From: Fictibacillus barbaricus
GTDB lineage: Bacteria; Bacillota; Bacilli; Bacillales; Fictibacillaceae
Reading direction: 5' to 3'
Assembly: GCF_014635025.1 (NCBI RefSeq)
Contig: NZ_BMCE01000004.1
Span: forward strand, 62,001-126,000
Length of the DNA stretch: 64,000 nucleotides
Below are positions 1 through 9,216 of the stretch, piece after piece. The notes under the pieces were generated by a model. The model saw only the letters and a list, made by a program, of their open reading frames with translations. It made no database searches and was not told the DNA's origin. Every line of letters starts with the position of its first letter. The first letter of the stretch is position 1. A program made the translations under genes and the position numbers.

Positions 1-625
1 TAATTGATCTGCCAAATTGGATTATAACACTTTCCATATTTCGGTTTGCTTCTTTCGCAGATAATTGTTTTTCTTTGGTTAATGACTCAGGCAGAAGAAC
101 CATTGAACTTATGACGGCTATTGCAGCAACCACAGCTGATACATATAATGGGGTGCGTAGTCCAAATTCAGCTAGAAAACCGCCAAATCCCGGTCCAATG
201 GCAAAACCAAGAGACATTGAAGCGGCCATGAGGCTCAAACCTTTTCCCCTGTTCTCCGCTGTTGTAATATCCGCTACATATGCCAACATTGAAGGAATCA
301 TTGCTGCAGCTCCGATACCAATTATTAATCTGGAAATAAAAAGGAGGGATACATGTCCTGCAAGAGCAAAAATGAAATTCGAAATTGCAAATAATAGTAG
401 ACCTACAATTATCATGATTTTCCGCCCATACTTATCTGACATTCTCCCTGCAATAGGTGAAAATATGAATTGGGTTAAACCGAATGCAGCAACTAGATAT
501 CCTGCCGTTTGTCCTCCTGCGTTAAATTCCTTTAAAAAGTCAGGAAGGATAGGAAAAATCAATCCAAATCCCATCATGGCTATAAACATATTAAACATCA
601 GTAAAAAAAATCTTGATTGTTTCAT
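1..625 (-). CDS. MFS drug-type efflux transporter (3' part cut by window edge)
   Basis: Reading the minus strand from ATG 625 gives an open frame to the window edge that starts MKQSRFFLLMFNMFIAMM and holds at least six hydrophobic segments. The loop GRMSDKYGRK between segments 2 and 3 is the MFS signature, and GFAIGPGFGGFLAE resembles motif C of proton-driven drug exporters (DHA1 family). A GAGGAG ribosome binding site sits just upstream of the ATG. Only about the first 208 residues are present, so the C-terminal half lies outside. The likely role is proton-coupled export of small hydrophobic compounds; the substrate is not readable. Confidence 0.85.
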   Translation of the reverse strand, partial: MKQSRFFLLMFNMFIAMMGFGLIFPILPDFLKEFNAGGQTAGYLVAAFGLTQFIFSPIAGRMSDKYGRKIMIIVGLLLFAISNFIFALAGHVSLLFISRLIIGIGAAAMIPSMLAYVADITTAENRGKGLSLMAASMSLGFAIGPGFGGFLAEFGLRTPLYVSAVVAAIAVISSMVLLPESLTKEKQLSAKEANRNMESVIIQFGRSI

Positions 626-841
626 CAAATACTTACTCCTCATTTCTTTTGTTAAGTACTAAAAATCAAACCCAAGGTTATTTCAAAGAGCATAGACAAT
701 CTACATATTGAAAAAAGAGGATTTAGGAATCCTCTTTGGGTAAACATCTTTTAATTTTAAATTTTTGAACAACAACAAGAATACACTTATATCCTGGGTA
801 AATAAATAAATGTTGAAATAACACTTTTTATTCAATCTAAA

Positions 842-1750
842 TCATCCCTTGGACACTGGTATATTCACCCTGCTCTTTAAACCTTCACTAATAAAGATCC
901 CTACAAGTATTAAAAGAACACCTAACCATCTCATCCATGTAACCTCTTCTTTGAGAATAATTAGCGCGAAGAATACGGTAGTAGGTAGTTCTATGGAACC
1001 TAGGATACCTGCCATTCTTCCTCCGATTCGAGGTATAGAAATAAGCATGAACAGTAATGGAACAACTTGTCCAAAGACTGCCATTATTAACCCCCATTTA
1101 ATAAACCTGGCCTCCGTTAAAATACCCGAAGTGAGATATGTGGGTGGGTATAAAATATGGATAACGATCGCAGCCACGGTTAAAGTGATAGCAGCCCTTA
1201 ATAAAGAAGAGGAATCGTCGCTTATATATTCAGGCAGATATAAACTAAGTGCGAAAAGAACCGCAGCGAGTAGTCCCAACCCGATAGCATTTAACGGAAT
1301 GTTTGAAAGGTCAATACCAATTAACTCTACTGCGAAGATTGTCCCAATGAAGATGAAGAGGATACCAATCCATTTTTCAAACGAGGGCATTTTCTTCTTA
1401 ATAATGATATCAATGACAGTGATAATCCATGAGAACTGGAACAACAGTATGATGCTTAACGATACAGGGATCATCGTTAGAGACTGAAAGTAAAAAAATA
1501 TAGCGGAAGCCCCTGTTACACCTGTTCCTATTAAATACATCCATTCCCTGCCATGAGGAGACCTAAGTTTATTAATTTTGGGAAGAACCAATAGCCAAAT
1601 GATGATAAGACCGAATCCGTATTGTACGTTTGTAAGGTCTTGTATGAGATATCCATCTTTAAATAAATAATTAACGATTGTTGCTGTAAGCCCTAGAAAA
1701 ATTGCTGCTAATAACATCATTGCCTTGTATGTTAATGTAGATTGCATCAT
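842..1750 (-). CDS. DMT superfamily (EamA) transporter
   Basis: A 302-residue integral membrane protein with about ten hydrophobic helices in two five-helix halves, the usual EamA/DMT layout and length. ATG 1750 is chosen over the in-frame GTG at 1759 because the AAGGA ribosome binding site abuts the GTG but is correctly spaced from the ATG. It follows the SLAC1 channel gene by about 75 bp on the same strand, so co-transcription is possible. EamA proteins export metabolites or amino acids; nothing here identifies the substrate. Confidence 0.85.
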   Translation of the reverse strand: MMQSTLTYKAMMLLAAIFLGLTATIVNYLFKDGYLIQDLTNVQYGFGLIIIWLLVLPKINKLRSPHGREWMYLIGTGVTGASAIFFYFQSLTMIPVSLSIILLFQFSWIITVIDIIIKKKMPSFEKWIGILFIFIGTIFAVELIGIDLSNIPLNAIGLGLLAAVLFALSLYLPEYISDDSSSLLRAAITLTVAAIVIHILYPPTYLTSGILTEARFIKWGLIMAVFGQVVPLLFMLISIPRIGGRMAGILGSIELPTTVFFALIILKEEVTWMRWLGVLLILVGIFISEGLKSRVNIPVSKG

Positions 1751-1826
1751 TTCTATCACATCCTTCTAACTTGGAGTTGAAATAACAAAAATAGGAGCAT
1801 CCCACTGATGCCCCTACTAACAAACC

Positions 1827-2831
1827 CTATCCCTTTAACAGTTCACCTCTAAAGAGGTAAGTCAACGTACGAACGAAGATGACTGCTAGAACGATTGTGA
1901 GTACGATCAGTGAGATCGCGGCTATTGCTTTAAGCGGCCAAGTATTTACGTAGTTGGCATATTTGAAGGCAGCATTCACAACGGCAGCCATAGGAAAACT
2001 TACGGCCCACCAAGATGCACCGAACGGAAGGCCTTTCTTGAATACTTGACCAAAAAGGATGATTGCTAAGAAAAGACCGAAATAGAACAGGATCGAAGCG
2101 AACATATCCACACCTTTAATAATGTTTGTATAAGATAAGAAACCTACACCAAAAGGTGCGATTAATACCATCAAGGATGGTGTCATTTTATCTGGTAGCG
2201 GATCATGATGCATCAACCTTGAGAAAATCAAAGTAAAGAACACTAATGCAAGGATCCCCCCTACCGCGAAACCAAAAAGGTTAATCTCATTTACCCATGA
2301 AAAAGGCATTGTACCACCAGCTACAGCTATATCTAAGGTACCTACACCAGGAATCAACCAGGCAGGTGTAGCATGATGTATGTCTTGCTTATGAACCAAT
2401 AACCGGTGTACGATGATACACGCTAGAATAATGGTAGCTATAGTACCTATAATCCATACGATCTCAGACAATCCTTTATGATATGGTGCTAAAACTGAAG
2501 AAAGTAAAAGTATTGCGATCGTGATCGTACCAAAGAAGTTTCCGACAATCGGGTTGTTAAATTCCTCACGTACTTTATGAGGAAACTTGATCCATTTGGT
2601 GATATAAGACACAGCCAGAATGATAAATACGATAATTGCAATTGCTCCAATTAACTCACCAACGATGGAGTAGGTTCCAAACATTTCATGAGACCATCTC
2701 CATGCAAGTGCGAGTCCTGATAACCCCATAACGGATCCAAATAAGTTGACAGGCAAGAATTGTAGAGAACTCGTCTTCTTCATCTCTAACGTTTCACCTA
2801 TAGGTTGAACATTGCTTGCTCGTTTACTCAT
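1827..2831 (-). CDS. SLAC1/TDT family anion channel or exporter
   Basis: A 334-residue protein with about ten transmembrane helices. The segment NPIVGNFFGTITIAILLL resembles the conserved first repeat of TehA/SLAC1 channels, and GVGFLSYTN lies in a later pore helix. The family (TehA, Mae1, Ssu1, SLAC1) carries anions such as sulfite, malate or chloride. ATG 2831 is preferred over GTG 2840 because AAGGAG is then spaced 8 nt from the start. A LysR gene lies immediately upstream on the same strand, separated by its terminator and by nested dyad symmetry that may be its operator. Substrate unknown. Confidence 0.82.
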   Translation of the reverse strand: MSKRASNVQPIGETLEMKKTSSLQFLPVNLFGSVMGLSGLALAWRWSHEMFGTYSIVGELIGAIAIIVFIILAVSYITKWIKFPHKVREEFNNPIVGNFFGTITIAILLLSSVLAPYHKGLSEIVWIIGTIATIILACIIVHRLLVHKQDIHHATPAWLIPGVGTLDIAVAGGTMPFSWVNEINLFGFAVGGILALVFFTLIFSRLMHHDPLPDKMTPSLMVLIAPFGVGFLSYTNIIKGVDMFASILFYFGLFLAIILFGQVFKKGLPFGASWWAVSFPMAAVVNAAFKYANYVNTWPLKAIAAISLIVLTIVLAVIFVRTLTYLFRGELLKG

Positions 2832-2947
2832 TTTCTCCACTCCTTACTTTATCTCATATCGATACCACTCTCTTTATATTGTCCAAAATATTGTATCGAG
2901 TATGTAATTGAATTATAAATCGCATCGTATCATTGAACAATATTATC

Positions 2948-2989
2948 TTTTCGATAATAACAATAGATGTTTTCTATTAAAATCGAAAA
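2948..2989. promoter_or_regulatory. Nested dyad upstream of the SLAC1 gene, possible LysR site
   Basis: The outer inverted repeat TTTTCGAT / ATCGAAAA (2948-2955 and 2982-2989) encloses ATAGA-N5-TCTAT (2963-2977). It lies about 120 bp before the SLAC1 start and just after the LysR terminator. LysR proteins usually bind T-N11-A dyads near the genes they control. Assignment to this LysR is inference. Confidence 0.3.
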
Positions 2990-3026
2990 TAAAACCCCTC
3001 AACGATGTAATACTGTCGTTGAGGGG
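2987..3026 (-). terminator. Rho-independent terminator of the lysR gene
   Basis: On the minus strand an 11-bp perfect stem CCCCTCAACGA / TCGTTGAGGGG with a 10-nt loop is followed by TTTTATTTT. It lies 19 bp past the LysR stop codon. Confidence 0.88.
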
Positions 3027-3044
3027 ATACACTTAACTCCATTA

Positions 3045-3962
3045 TTATAATTGCGAACAATTTATTGGTTCTTCCAATTCCATGCTTTTTATGTGATCAG
3101 TTAATAAGGATATAAAGCGCTGTGCTGCAAAACTAATGTATTTATCCTTATGATAGACAATCCCTACTTGACGGCAGATTGTAGGGTTTTGTATTCTAAT
3201 CACTTTGAGTTTGGAGGTATCGTTCAAACTTAATAGCGTTTTTGAGAGGATTGTTGCACCTGCACCTGCTCGGACAAGGCTGATGATCGAATCCACCGTA
3301 TTGGTTTCGATCCGTGGCTTGAGCTTAAATCCTATCGAATTGCACGTAACATCAACTAATTTTCGACACTGATGATTCTGCGGGAACATAACAATTGAAT
3401 TTTGGTTGATTTCTTCAAAATCGATCGAATCTTTAGCAGCAAGAGGGTGATCTTGAGATACAGCAAGATAGAATTCTTCTCTATATAGCGGGATCGTTGA
3501 GACCCTCTCATCTTCATTTAAAGGTAAGATTGTAACGGCTAAATCGATTTCATTCTTTAAAACCCTTTCAAAGAGATCGTCAAGTCCGACCAGTCTAATC
3601 TTTATCTCAGGATAAAGATGATGAAAATCTAAAAGTTGTAGGGATACCAGTTGGTTTATTTCACCGGGTAGAGCACCTATAGAAAGATTCCCTCTCTCAA
3701 TACTTTGAAGTTCCCTTATTTTCTCGGATGCACCTTTTAAATTACTGAATATTTTAGCTACTTGTTCACGTAAAACGTTCCCCGCTTCAGTAATTGCGAT
3801 TCTCTTCCCTACTCGGTCGAATAACGGCATTCCGATTTCATCTTCGAGAGCCTTAATCTGGTGACTAAGTGTAGGTTGAGTTATTCCAAGTTTTTCAGCC
3901 GCTCTCGTGAAATGAAGTTCTTCACAAATCGCCATAAAATATTCTAATTGCCTAAACTCCAT
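3045..3962 (-). CDS. LysR family transcriptional regulator
   Basis: A 305-residue protein of normal LTTR length. Residues 1-60 hold the winged helix-turn-helix (MEFRQLEYF, then FTRAAEKLGITQPTLSHQI), followed by a linker helix and a substrate-binding domain from about residue 90. ATG 3962 is chosen over GTG 3971 because LTTRs characteristically begin M-E-F/L-R-Q-L. LTTRs activate nearby genes on binding a small effector. The adjacent SLAC1 channel is the most likely target; the effector is unknown. Confidence 0.9.
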   Translation of the reverse strand: MEFRQLEYFMAICEELHFTRAAEKLGITQPTLSHQIKALEDEIGMPLFDRVGKRIAITEAGNVLREQVAKIFSNLKGASEKIRELQSIERGNLSIGALPGEINQLVSLQLLDFHHLYPEIKIRLVGLDDLFERVLKNEIDLAVTILPLNEDERVSTIPLYREEFYLAVSQDHPLAAKDSIDFEEINQNSIVMFPQNHQCRKLVDVTCNSIGFKLKPRIETNTVDSIISLVRAGAGATILSKTLLSLNDTSKLKVIRIQNPTICRQVGIVYHKDKYISFAAQRFISLLTDHIKSMELEEPINCSQL

Positions 3963-4110
3963 GAAATTCACCCACTTATATATAGACGTTATATATCAAA
4001 ACGGAAAATACAATTCTTTTTACTAATGTTATTGTATCACTTTTGTTTTTGAATTATTTAGATTATCTATAATAAATGTTCATTTTTATTCAGGTATTTA
4101 TAAACAAAAA

Positions 4111-4143
4111 GAAGTGATCTTCTCTTTATGAGAAGATTACTTC
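4111..4143 (-). terminator. Terminator downstream of the yneR-like gene
   Basis: The imperfect 14-bp stem GAAGTGATCTTCTC / GAGAAGATTACTTC has a 5-nt loop and, on the minus strand, is followed by TTTTTG. It lies 54 bp past the stop. Confidence 0.8.
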
Positions 4144-4197
4144 TTTTTTCATGTTCATCGTCTGCCTTACTTTACATTCAAACATCATGGGTGCTTG

Positions 4198-4488
4198 TCA
4201 TTTAGAATAATAAAAACTTAGAGTACCGTCTCCTTGATCAATATCTACTTTAAGGTCATGTTGATCAAAAAACCAAAGATCTTTATTTTCTATAAAAAAA
4301 GTAATCCCATCTTTATCTAAAGACGTTGCCACGTCTTGTGCAGTTTCTTTTGTAACACCTAGTGAAAATCCACTCTGAACTGGACTGTTTCCTCCGTATC
4401 TAACGAAAAACCTAAAGGTATCTCCTTTTTCTGCATCCATCTCATCGTTGAACCAATTTAGAGCATTATCGGTTACTTCTAATTTCAT
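4198..4488 (-). CDS. yneR: HesB-like protein, YneR type
   Basis: A 96-residue protein with the HesB/YadR-like fold signature FRFFVRYGG, GFSLGV and FFIENKDLWFFDQHDL, closely matching the pattern I recall for Bacillus subtilis YneR. Unlike true A-type Fe-S carriers it has no cysteines at all, so it cannot ligate a cluster in the usual way and its role is unclear. It is a single-gene unit with a purine-rich ribosome binding site before ATG 4488 and its own terminator. Confidence 0.75.
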   Translation of the reverse strand: MKLEVTDNALNWFNDEMDAEKGDTFRFFVRYGGNSPVQSGFSLGVTKETAQDVATSLDKDGITFFIENKDLWFFDQHDLKVDIDQGDGTLSFYYSK

Positions 4489-4668
4489 TTTCTTTTACCC
4501 CCTAACATAATCATGATGCAATGTATAAGTTTTACTATTTTAAGTTAAAGTATTACATCTAAATTAAGGTTTTTTAGATTGTGTCATATTTTTATTCTAA
4601 GTAAGAAGATTTCATCCATCAATGCTGTTTATTCTATTGGAATAATAGTTTTTATCTATTGTCTGATT

Positions 4669-4699
4669 CGAATATTAATAAGAAAAATAGGTGACTATA
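4669..4699 (+). promoter_or_regulatory. Possible forespore-type promoter of the germination locus
   Basis: CGAATA and GACTATA are spaced 17 bp apart, about 35 bp before the GerA-type start. GerA loci are known sigma-G genes, with consensus near TGAATA and CATACTA. The match is partial, so this is a weak call. Confidence 0.3.
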
Positions 4700-4731
4700 A
4701 CCTTTATCAGGCTGGAAAAGGAGAATAAAAC

Positions 4732-6333
4732 ATGTCACGAAATCGATTCAGCCGATTTTTTCAAAAAAGGAAAGAACCAAGAAACATTGACCCCCTTCAA
4801 GTGAAAAATGATTCTCTAGGAATCAAAGGCCTTTTAAGTTCAGAGCTTACTGTAAATACAACTTTGTTCAAAGATACCTTTCAAAATTGTAGTGACATCG
4901 TTCACCGCGAGCTCTTGCTAGGAACAGAAGGGGTTGTAAGGGCACAGATTATTTGGATGGATGGCCTGGTAGACAAATATGCTATAAATGATAATATTGT
5001 AAATCCATTACTCCAAGAATATCGTTTACTTCAACCTAATGATGTAAAAAATCCTCATGAAATTTTCTCCAGGATAAAGGATAACCTTTTGAGTGTGTCT
5101 GAAATCAAGGAGCAAAATCGTTTTGAGGATATCATACTTTCCGTTTTGAGCGGGGAAACAGCAATCCTTATCGATGGTGTCCCTTTATGTATAATCGCGA
5201 GTACAAAAGGTGGAGAAATACGCCCGGTTTCTGAACCTGCTACAGAATCCGTTGTTAGGGGACCCAGACAAGGATTCACTGAAAATTTAAGGACCAATAC
5301 ATCACTCGTTCGAAGAATCATAAAGACTACCGACCTTAAGATGGAAAAACTCATTTCTGGTGAAAAGACCAAAACAAACATTGTAATTTCTTATATTGAG
5401 GGTGTGGCAGACGAAAAAGTAATAGATGAAGTAAAGGATCGTATTAATAAAATAAAGGTGGACTCTATCATCGAAAGTGCCTATGTAGAGGAACTAATAG
5501 AAGATCACCCCTTCTCTCCCTTCCCACAGATCGCACATACGGAAAGACCTGATAAGGCAGCAGCTGAATTACTGGAAGGTAGAGTTGTGATCTTTGTTGA
5601 AGGGAGCCCTTTCGTTCTAATCGTTCCGAGTGTTTTTGTTCAATTTCTTCAATCAAGTGAAGACTATTATGAACGGTATTTATTCTCGTTCGCTGTTCGG
5701 GTAGTTCGTTATTTCGTGTTTTTGGTTGCCCTTGTTCTTCCTTCTGCGTATATAGCGATAACGACCTACCATCAAGAGATGTTACCAACCTCCTTACTGA
5801 TCAGTGTGGCGGGAGCACATGAGGGGGTACCGTTCCCTTCATTTATAGAAGCGCTTATGATGGAACTTACGTTTGAGGCTTTACGTGAAGCCGGTGTTCG
5901 ACTCCCTAAACCAGTTGGTCAAGCAATCAGTATTGTTGGAGCACTAGTTATTGGTGAAGCAGCGGTAACTGCGGGTATTGTTTCACCACCGATGGTCATC
6001 GTGGTTGCTATTACAGCTATTGCCTCTTTTGCTATTCCTGCTTTTAACATTGCGATCAGTGTGAGAATGCTAAGGTTCCCGTTGATGATGATTGCGGCTA
6101 TTCTCGGGTTCTATGGGATTATGTTAGGCCTAATGGCAATGCTCATACATCTATGTTCAATGCGATCATTTGGGGTACCCTACTTTACGCCAGTCGCTCC
6201 ATTCAGTTTGAGTGGGATGAAGGATACGATAATTCGTGCTCCCTGGTGGCTGATGAAAAAAAGGCCGGAACTGATAAGTCCTAAAAATAAAAAAAGACAG
6301 GAGACACCTAGACCAGATTCTTCTAATAAATAA
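4732..6333 (+). CDS. Spore germination protein, GerA family A subunit
   Basis: A 533-residue protein. The first ~300 residues are a soluble domain with the GerA hallmark VVRGPRQGFTENLRTNTSLVRR-type stretch (from about residue 174), followed by several membrane helices and the conserved GAHEGVPFPSFIEALMME. A basic proline-rich tail ends it. The A subunit of inner-membrane germinant receptors forms the oligomeric pore complex with B and C subunits and responds to nutrients. AAAGGAG precedes the ATG. The C-subunit gene follows after about 40 bp, and the B gene is inverted downstream. Confidence 0.95.
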   Translation: MSRNRFSRFFQKRKEPRNIDPLQVKNDSLGIKGLLSSELTVNTTLFKDTFQNCSDIVHRELLLGTEGVVRAQIIWMDGLVDKYAINDNIVNPLLQEYRLLQPNDVKNPHEIFSRIKDNLLSVSEIKEQNRFEDIILSVLSGETAILIDGVPLCIIASTKGGEIRPVSEPATESVVRGPRQGFTENLRTNTSLVRRIIKTTDLKMEKLISGEKTKTNIVISYIEGVADEKVIDEVKDRINKIKVDSIIESAYVEELIEDHPFSPFPQIAHTERPDKAAAELLEGRVVIFVEGSPFVLIVPSVFVQFLQSSEDYYERYLFSFAVRVVRYFVFLVALVLPSAYIAITTYHQEMLPTSLLISVAGAHEGVPFPSFIEALMMELTFEALREAGVRLPKPVGQAISIVGALVIGEAAVTAGIVSPPMVIVVAITAIASFAIPAFNIAISVRMLRFPLMMIAAILGFYGIMLGLMAMLIHLCSMRSFGVPYFTPVAPFSLSGMKDTIIRAPWWLMKKRPELISPKNKKRQETPRPDSSNK

Positions 6334-6373
6334 TCGGTTTTTAAAAGTAATGGTTGTTCTATCTGGAGGATTT

Positions 6374-7534
6374 ATGAAGAATAAAATAATCTTGAATATG
6401 TTGGCTTTTGTAATTTTGTTCACTACGACTGGTTGCTGGGACCAGCATGAGGTCGATGAATTGGCCATTGTTATAGGATTAGGTGTAGACAAAGTATCTG
6501 GGAATAATCCTGTTCAAATTACTGCACAAATCGCTAATCCAGCATCTGCAGTTAAAACGGAATCAACTACAGGGAAACCCTATGTAGTTATGACAGCTAA
6601 GGGAAAAACCGTTTTGGATGCGGTACAGAACTTTACAAAAGAATCGCCTAGAAAAATATTTCTTTCTCATAATTATGTCGTCGTTTTCGGGGAGGAGATG
6701 GCACGAAATGGTATTGAAGGAGTTCTTGACTATTTTGAAAGAGATCCTTTATTCCGTCGAACTTCTTGGGTCCTCGTGACAAACAAAACCGGAAAGGAAG
6801 TCATGGAAACGGAGATTCCCTTACAAAAATTCCCTGCTATAGGAATAAAGAACATGATCAAACAGAGTAAGGACGAATCGCTTGCCAAAGTCATTAATTG
6901 GGAGGACTTTATAAGTACATTTGAAAACAGACCGACTTGTGCAGTTGCAACAAGGATTGACATAACAGAAAACAAAGCTACAAAAAAATTAGAAATAAAT
7001 GGAACAGCTCTTTTTTATAAAGATAAACTCAAAGGATTTTTAAACGCTCACGAAAGTGAGGGGCTGTTATGGGCACTAGGTGAAATAAATATAGCAAAAG
7101 CAGGTGTGAACTGTCCAAACAACAATAAAGGTAGTGTAATGTTTCAAGTCCAGGAGACAAAACATTCAATCAATCCTTACTATAAAGAAGATAAGTTACT
7201 TGTAGATCTCAATGTTCAAACTGAGTCTACCATCGCTGAGATTAACAAATGTAAAAACTTAAACATATCAGATCAACAAATTCTAAATCAATTGGAGAGG
7301 ATGCAAGAAAAAGCTTTAGAGAAACAAATCAAGGATTCAATAAAAAAAATACAGGGCCTCGGGACTGATCCTCTAGAATTCGGGGAGGCTTTTCGTAAAA
7401 AGGACCCACAGAAATGGAAACTGATTAAAGATGACTGGACGTCTCATTTTAAGGAATTAAAAGTCAATATTCAAGTTGACAGCAAAGTCAAGTTCACTGG
7501 TACAAAATCAGAGCCAGTTATTATCAATGACTGA
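6374..7534 (+). CDS. Germinant receptor C subunit, Ger(x)C lipoprotein
   Basis: A 386-residue lipoprotein whose signal peptide ends in the lipobox TTGC at about residue 20, followed by WDQHEVDELAIVIGLGVD, the diagnostic N-terminus of Ger(x)C proteins. ATG 6374 is chosen because GGAGGA lies 4-9 nt before it; the in-frame ATG at 6350 has no ribosome binding site and would bury the lipobox. It acts at the outer face of the spore inner membrane with the A subunit encoded just upstream. Its last 11 bases overlap the end of the convergent B-subunit gene. Confidence 0.93.
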   Translation: MKNKIILNMLAFVILFTTTGCWDQHEVDELAIVIGLGVDKVSGNNPVQITAQIANPASAVKTESTTGKPYVVMTAKGKTVLDAVQNFTKESPRKIFLSHNYVVVFGEEMARNGIEGVLDYFERDPLFRRTSWVLVTNKTGKEVMETEIPLQKFPAIGIKNMIKQSKDESLAKVINWEDFISTFENRPTCAVATRIDITENKATKKLEINGTALFYKDKLKGFLNAHESEGLLWALGEINIAKAGVNCPNNNKGSVMFQVQETKHSINPYYKEDKLLVDLNVQTESTIAEINKCKNLNISDQQILNQLERMQEKALEKQIKDSIKKIQGLGTDPLEFGEAFRKKDPQKWKLIKDDWTSHFKELKVNIQVDSKVKFTGTKSEPVIIND

Positions 7535-8621
7535 TTTTCTGATCTCCTTTTCTCTTTTTCACCTTTGCTAGTATCAATAAAAACAACGGTATACCAAACA
7601 TAACAATGGGCAGTGCAATTCTTTGCGTTATATAAACTGGATATAATATGTCAGACATAACAACACTTTGTGGCAACAAGGAGATCAGAAAGACAACAGG
7701 TGCGTTTATCCAAATCAACCTTCTCCAGTTCTTCACGTTAAAAAATTGTGCTGCCCCATAAGTTGCCGCAAAGAAAATGAGGGCTAACCTCATAAATACA
7801 CTTGTAAGCCATACAACAATAAAGATAACATCAACGTTCTGTATAAAATCCAAAACTGAAATGACACGGATTAATCTAAAATACGGATACCACATATGTG
7901 AAGGCAAAAAGGGACTGAAGGTAGCAATTACAATTAGAGTTGCCAACGCTACGACTATCGACGGAATTGCTGTGCCCCACAACGCAGCCTTTAACCCATC
8001 TTTCGGTTTACTTAAAAATGCGATCAACATGAAAACCACGAAGTTCTGGCCAACAAATCCTGCTGTCGGTATGGCTCCCTTTAAAATAGCTGCTGTACCG
8101 GTCTCTTCAAATACAGGTGACAGTTTGCTTATATCCATATTGTTAATATTTAAAATAAATGTTACTAGAATACTGATTATGATGATAGGACCGATAAACT
8201 CGCTACACCTTCCGATAATCTCGATACCATGATAAGTCGCAAAGACCACGATTAAAAGCATACCGATTATAATAACAAATGTAGGCGTTTGGGGCATCGT
8301 TAACTTCATCAGTTCAGAAAACTCACGAAGTATTACCCCGTTCACTGTGTACCACTGTGCAAAATATAGCAGTAGTACAAGTTTTCCAAGTTTTTTTCCT
8401 AACAACAACTGCGTATATTCTACGAAGGTCATTTTCGGAAACATCTGACTAAGTTTAACTGCTACATAAACAATCAACAGACTGAAAGCTCCACCGATTA
8501 AAACTGATATCCAAGCATCCTGTCTGGAGATAGAAATGGTTTGTCTAATAGTAAGCATCAATGTTACACCAAGAGCGTGTGTGGTTAGTATCCAAAAGAT
8601 TTGAACATTTGACAGTTTCAT
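7524..8621 (-). CDS. Germinant receptor B subunit, GerAB/APC-type permease
   Basis: A 365-residue protein with about ten hydrophobic helices and the GerB-family N-terminus (SNVQIFWILTTHALG). B subunits resemble amino-acid permeases and bind the nutrient germinant. The gene is normally co-directional with A and C but is inverted here, converging on the C gene and overlapping its 3' end by 11 bp, so it needs its own promoter from the 8622-8788 side. GGAGAGGG precedes ATG 8621. Confidence 0.92.
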   Translation of the reverse strand: MKLSNVQIFWILTTHALGVTLMLTIRQTISISRQDAWISVLIGGAFSLLIVYVAVKLSQMFPKMTFVEYTQLLLGKKLGKLVLLLYFAQWYTVNGVILREFSELMKLTMPQTPTFVIIIGMLLIVVFATYHGIEIIGRCSEFIGPIIIISILVTFILNINNMDISKLSPVFEETGTAAILKGAIPTAGFVGQNFVVFMLIAFLSKPKDGLKAALWGTAIPSIVVALATLIVIATFSPFLPSHMWYPYFRLIRVISVLDFIQNVDVIFIVVWLTSVFMRLALIFFAATYGAAQFFNVKNWRRLIWINAPVVFLISLLPQSVVMSDILYPVYITQRIALPIVMFGIPLFLLILAKVKKRKGDQKISH

Positions 8622-8788
8622 CTAAAAACCCTCTCCAGATTGTGCAAATTAAGTATAGGAGGAATAGTGTCCTCATATTAGTTTTGACAGAGAGTGGTAT
8701 AGATAAACTCCTGAACAAATAATGTTTAAAGCGTGAGCACGTTAATGATTAATACTAGTAAAGAATTAACATGAAGGAGTGCAGAGAT

Positions 8789-9100
8789 TTGAATATCAAA
8801 ATTACAGATTCAGCAAGAGAGGCAATGAAAGGAGTCAAACCTGACCAGTTGATTCAATTATCGTTAGACAGGGGGAGTTGCGACATTGTTAATAATATTT
8901 ACGAAATGAAAGTTATCCCACTCCGGCCTGTTAAGAATTACGAAAAAATTTTAAATGTAGATGATTTTAAACTCTTGATTGATGAAGATTTTGAAGAAGT
9001 TTATCAGCATGAACTTATGATTGATCATGTAGGGGGGTCTTTTGTTTTTAAGAACAAAAATCAAATTTTTAACAATAAAATTAAGATTAGATTTCTGTAA
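8789..9100 (+). CDS. Small HesB-like / iron-sulfur biosynthesis family protein, YqkB type
   Basis: The TTG start at 8789 gives a 103-residue protein beginning MNIKITDSAREAM. It is chosen because AAGGAG (8774-8779) is ideally spaced from it and would lie inside the coding region of the alternative ATG 8771. The N-terminus and the pattern LSLDRGSCDIVNNIYEM resemble the short HesB-like proteins of bacilli such as YqkB. It has only one cysteine, so a classical cluster-carrier role is doubtful. It is divergent from the GerB-type gene. Confidence 0.6.
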   Translation: MNIKITDSAREAMKGVKPDQLIQLSLDRGSCDIVNNIYEMKVIPLRPVKNYEKILNVDDFKLLIDEDFEEVYQHELMIDHVGGSFVFKNKNQIFNNKIKIRFL

Positions 9101-9170
9101 AAAGCGTTCCCTTTTCATCAAAAATCCTAGTACTATGTGTTTAATATTATTAAATATTATAATTAAAATT

Positions 9171-9202
9171 AGGACAACTTCAAACGATTCTGAAGTCGTC
9201 CT
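9171..9202 (-). terminator. Terminator of fumarase gene
   Basis: Inverted repeat AGGACAACTTCA / TGAAGTCGTCCT (one mismatch, 8-nt loop), 15 bp past the fumarase stop. The minus-strand tail is AATTTTAATT, only moderately U-rich. Confidence 0.65.
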
Positions 9203-9216
9203 CTTTTGAAGAAATA

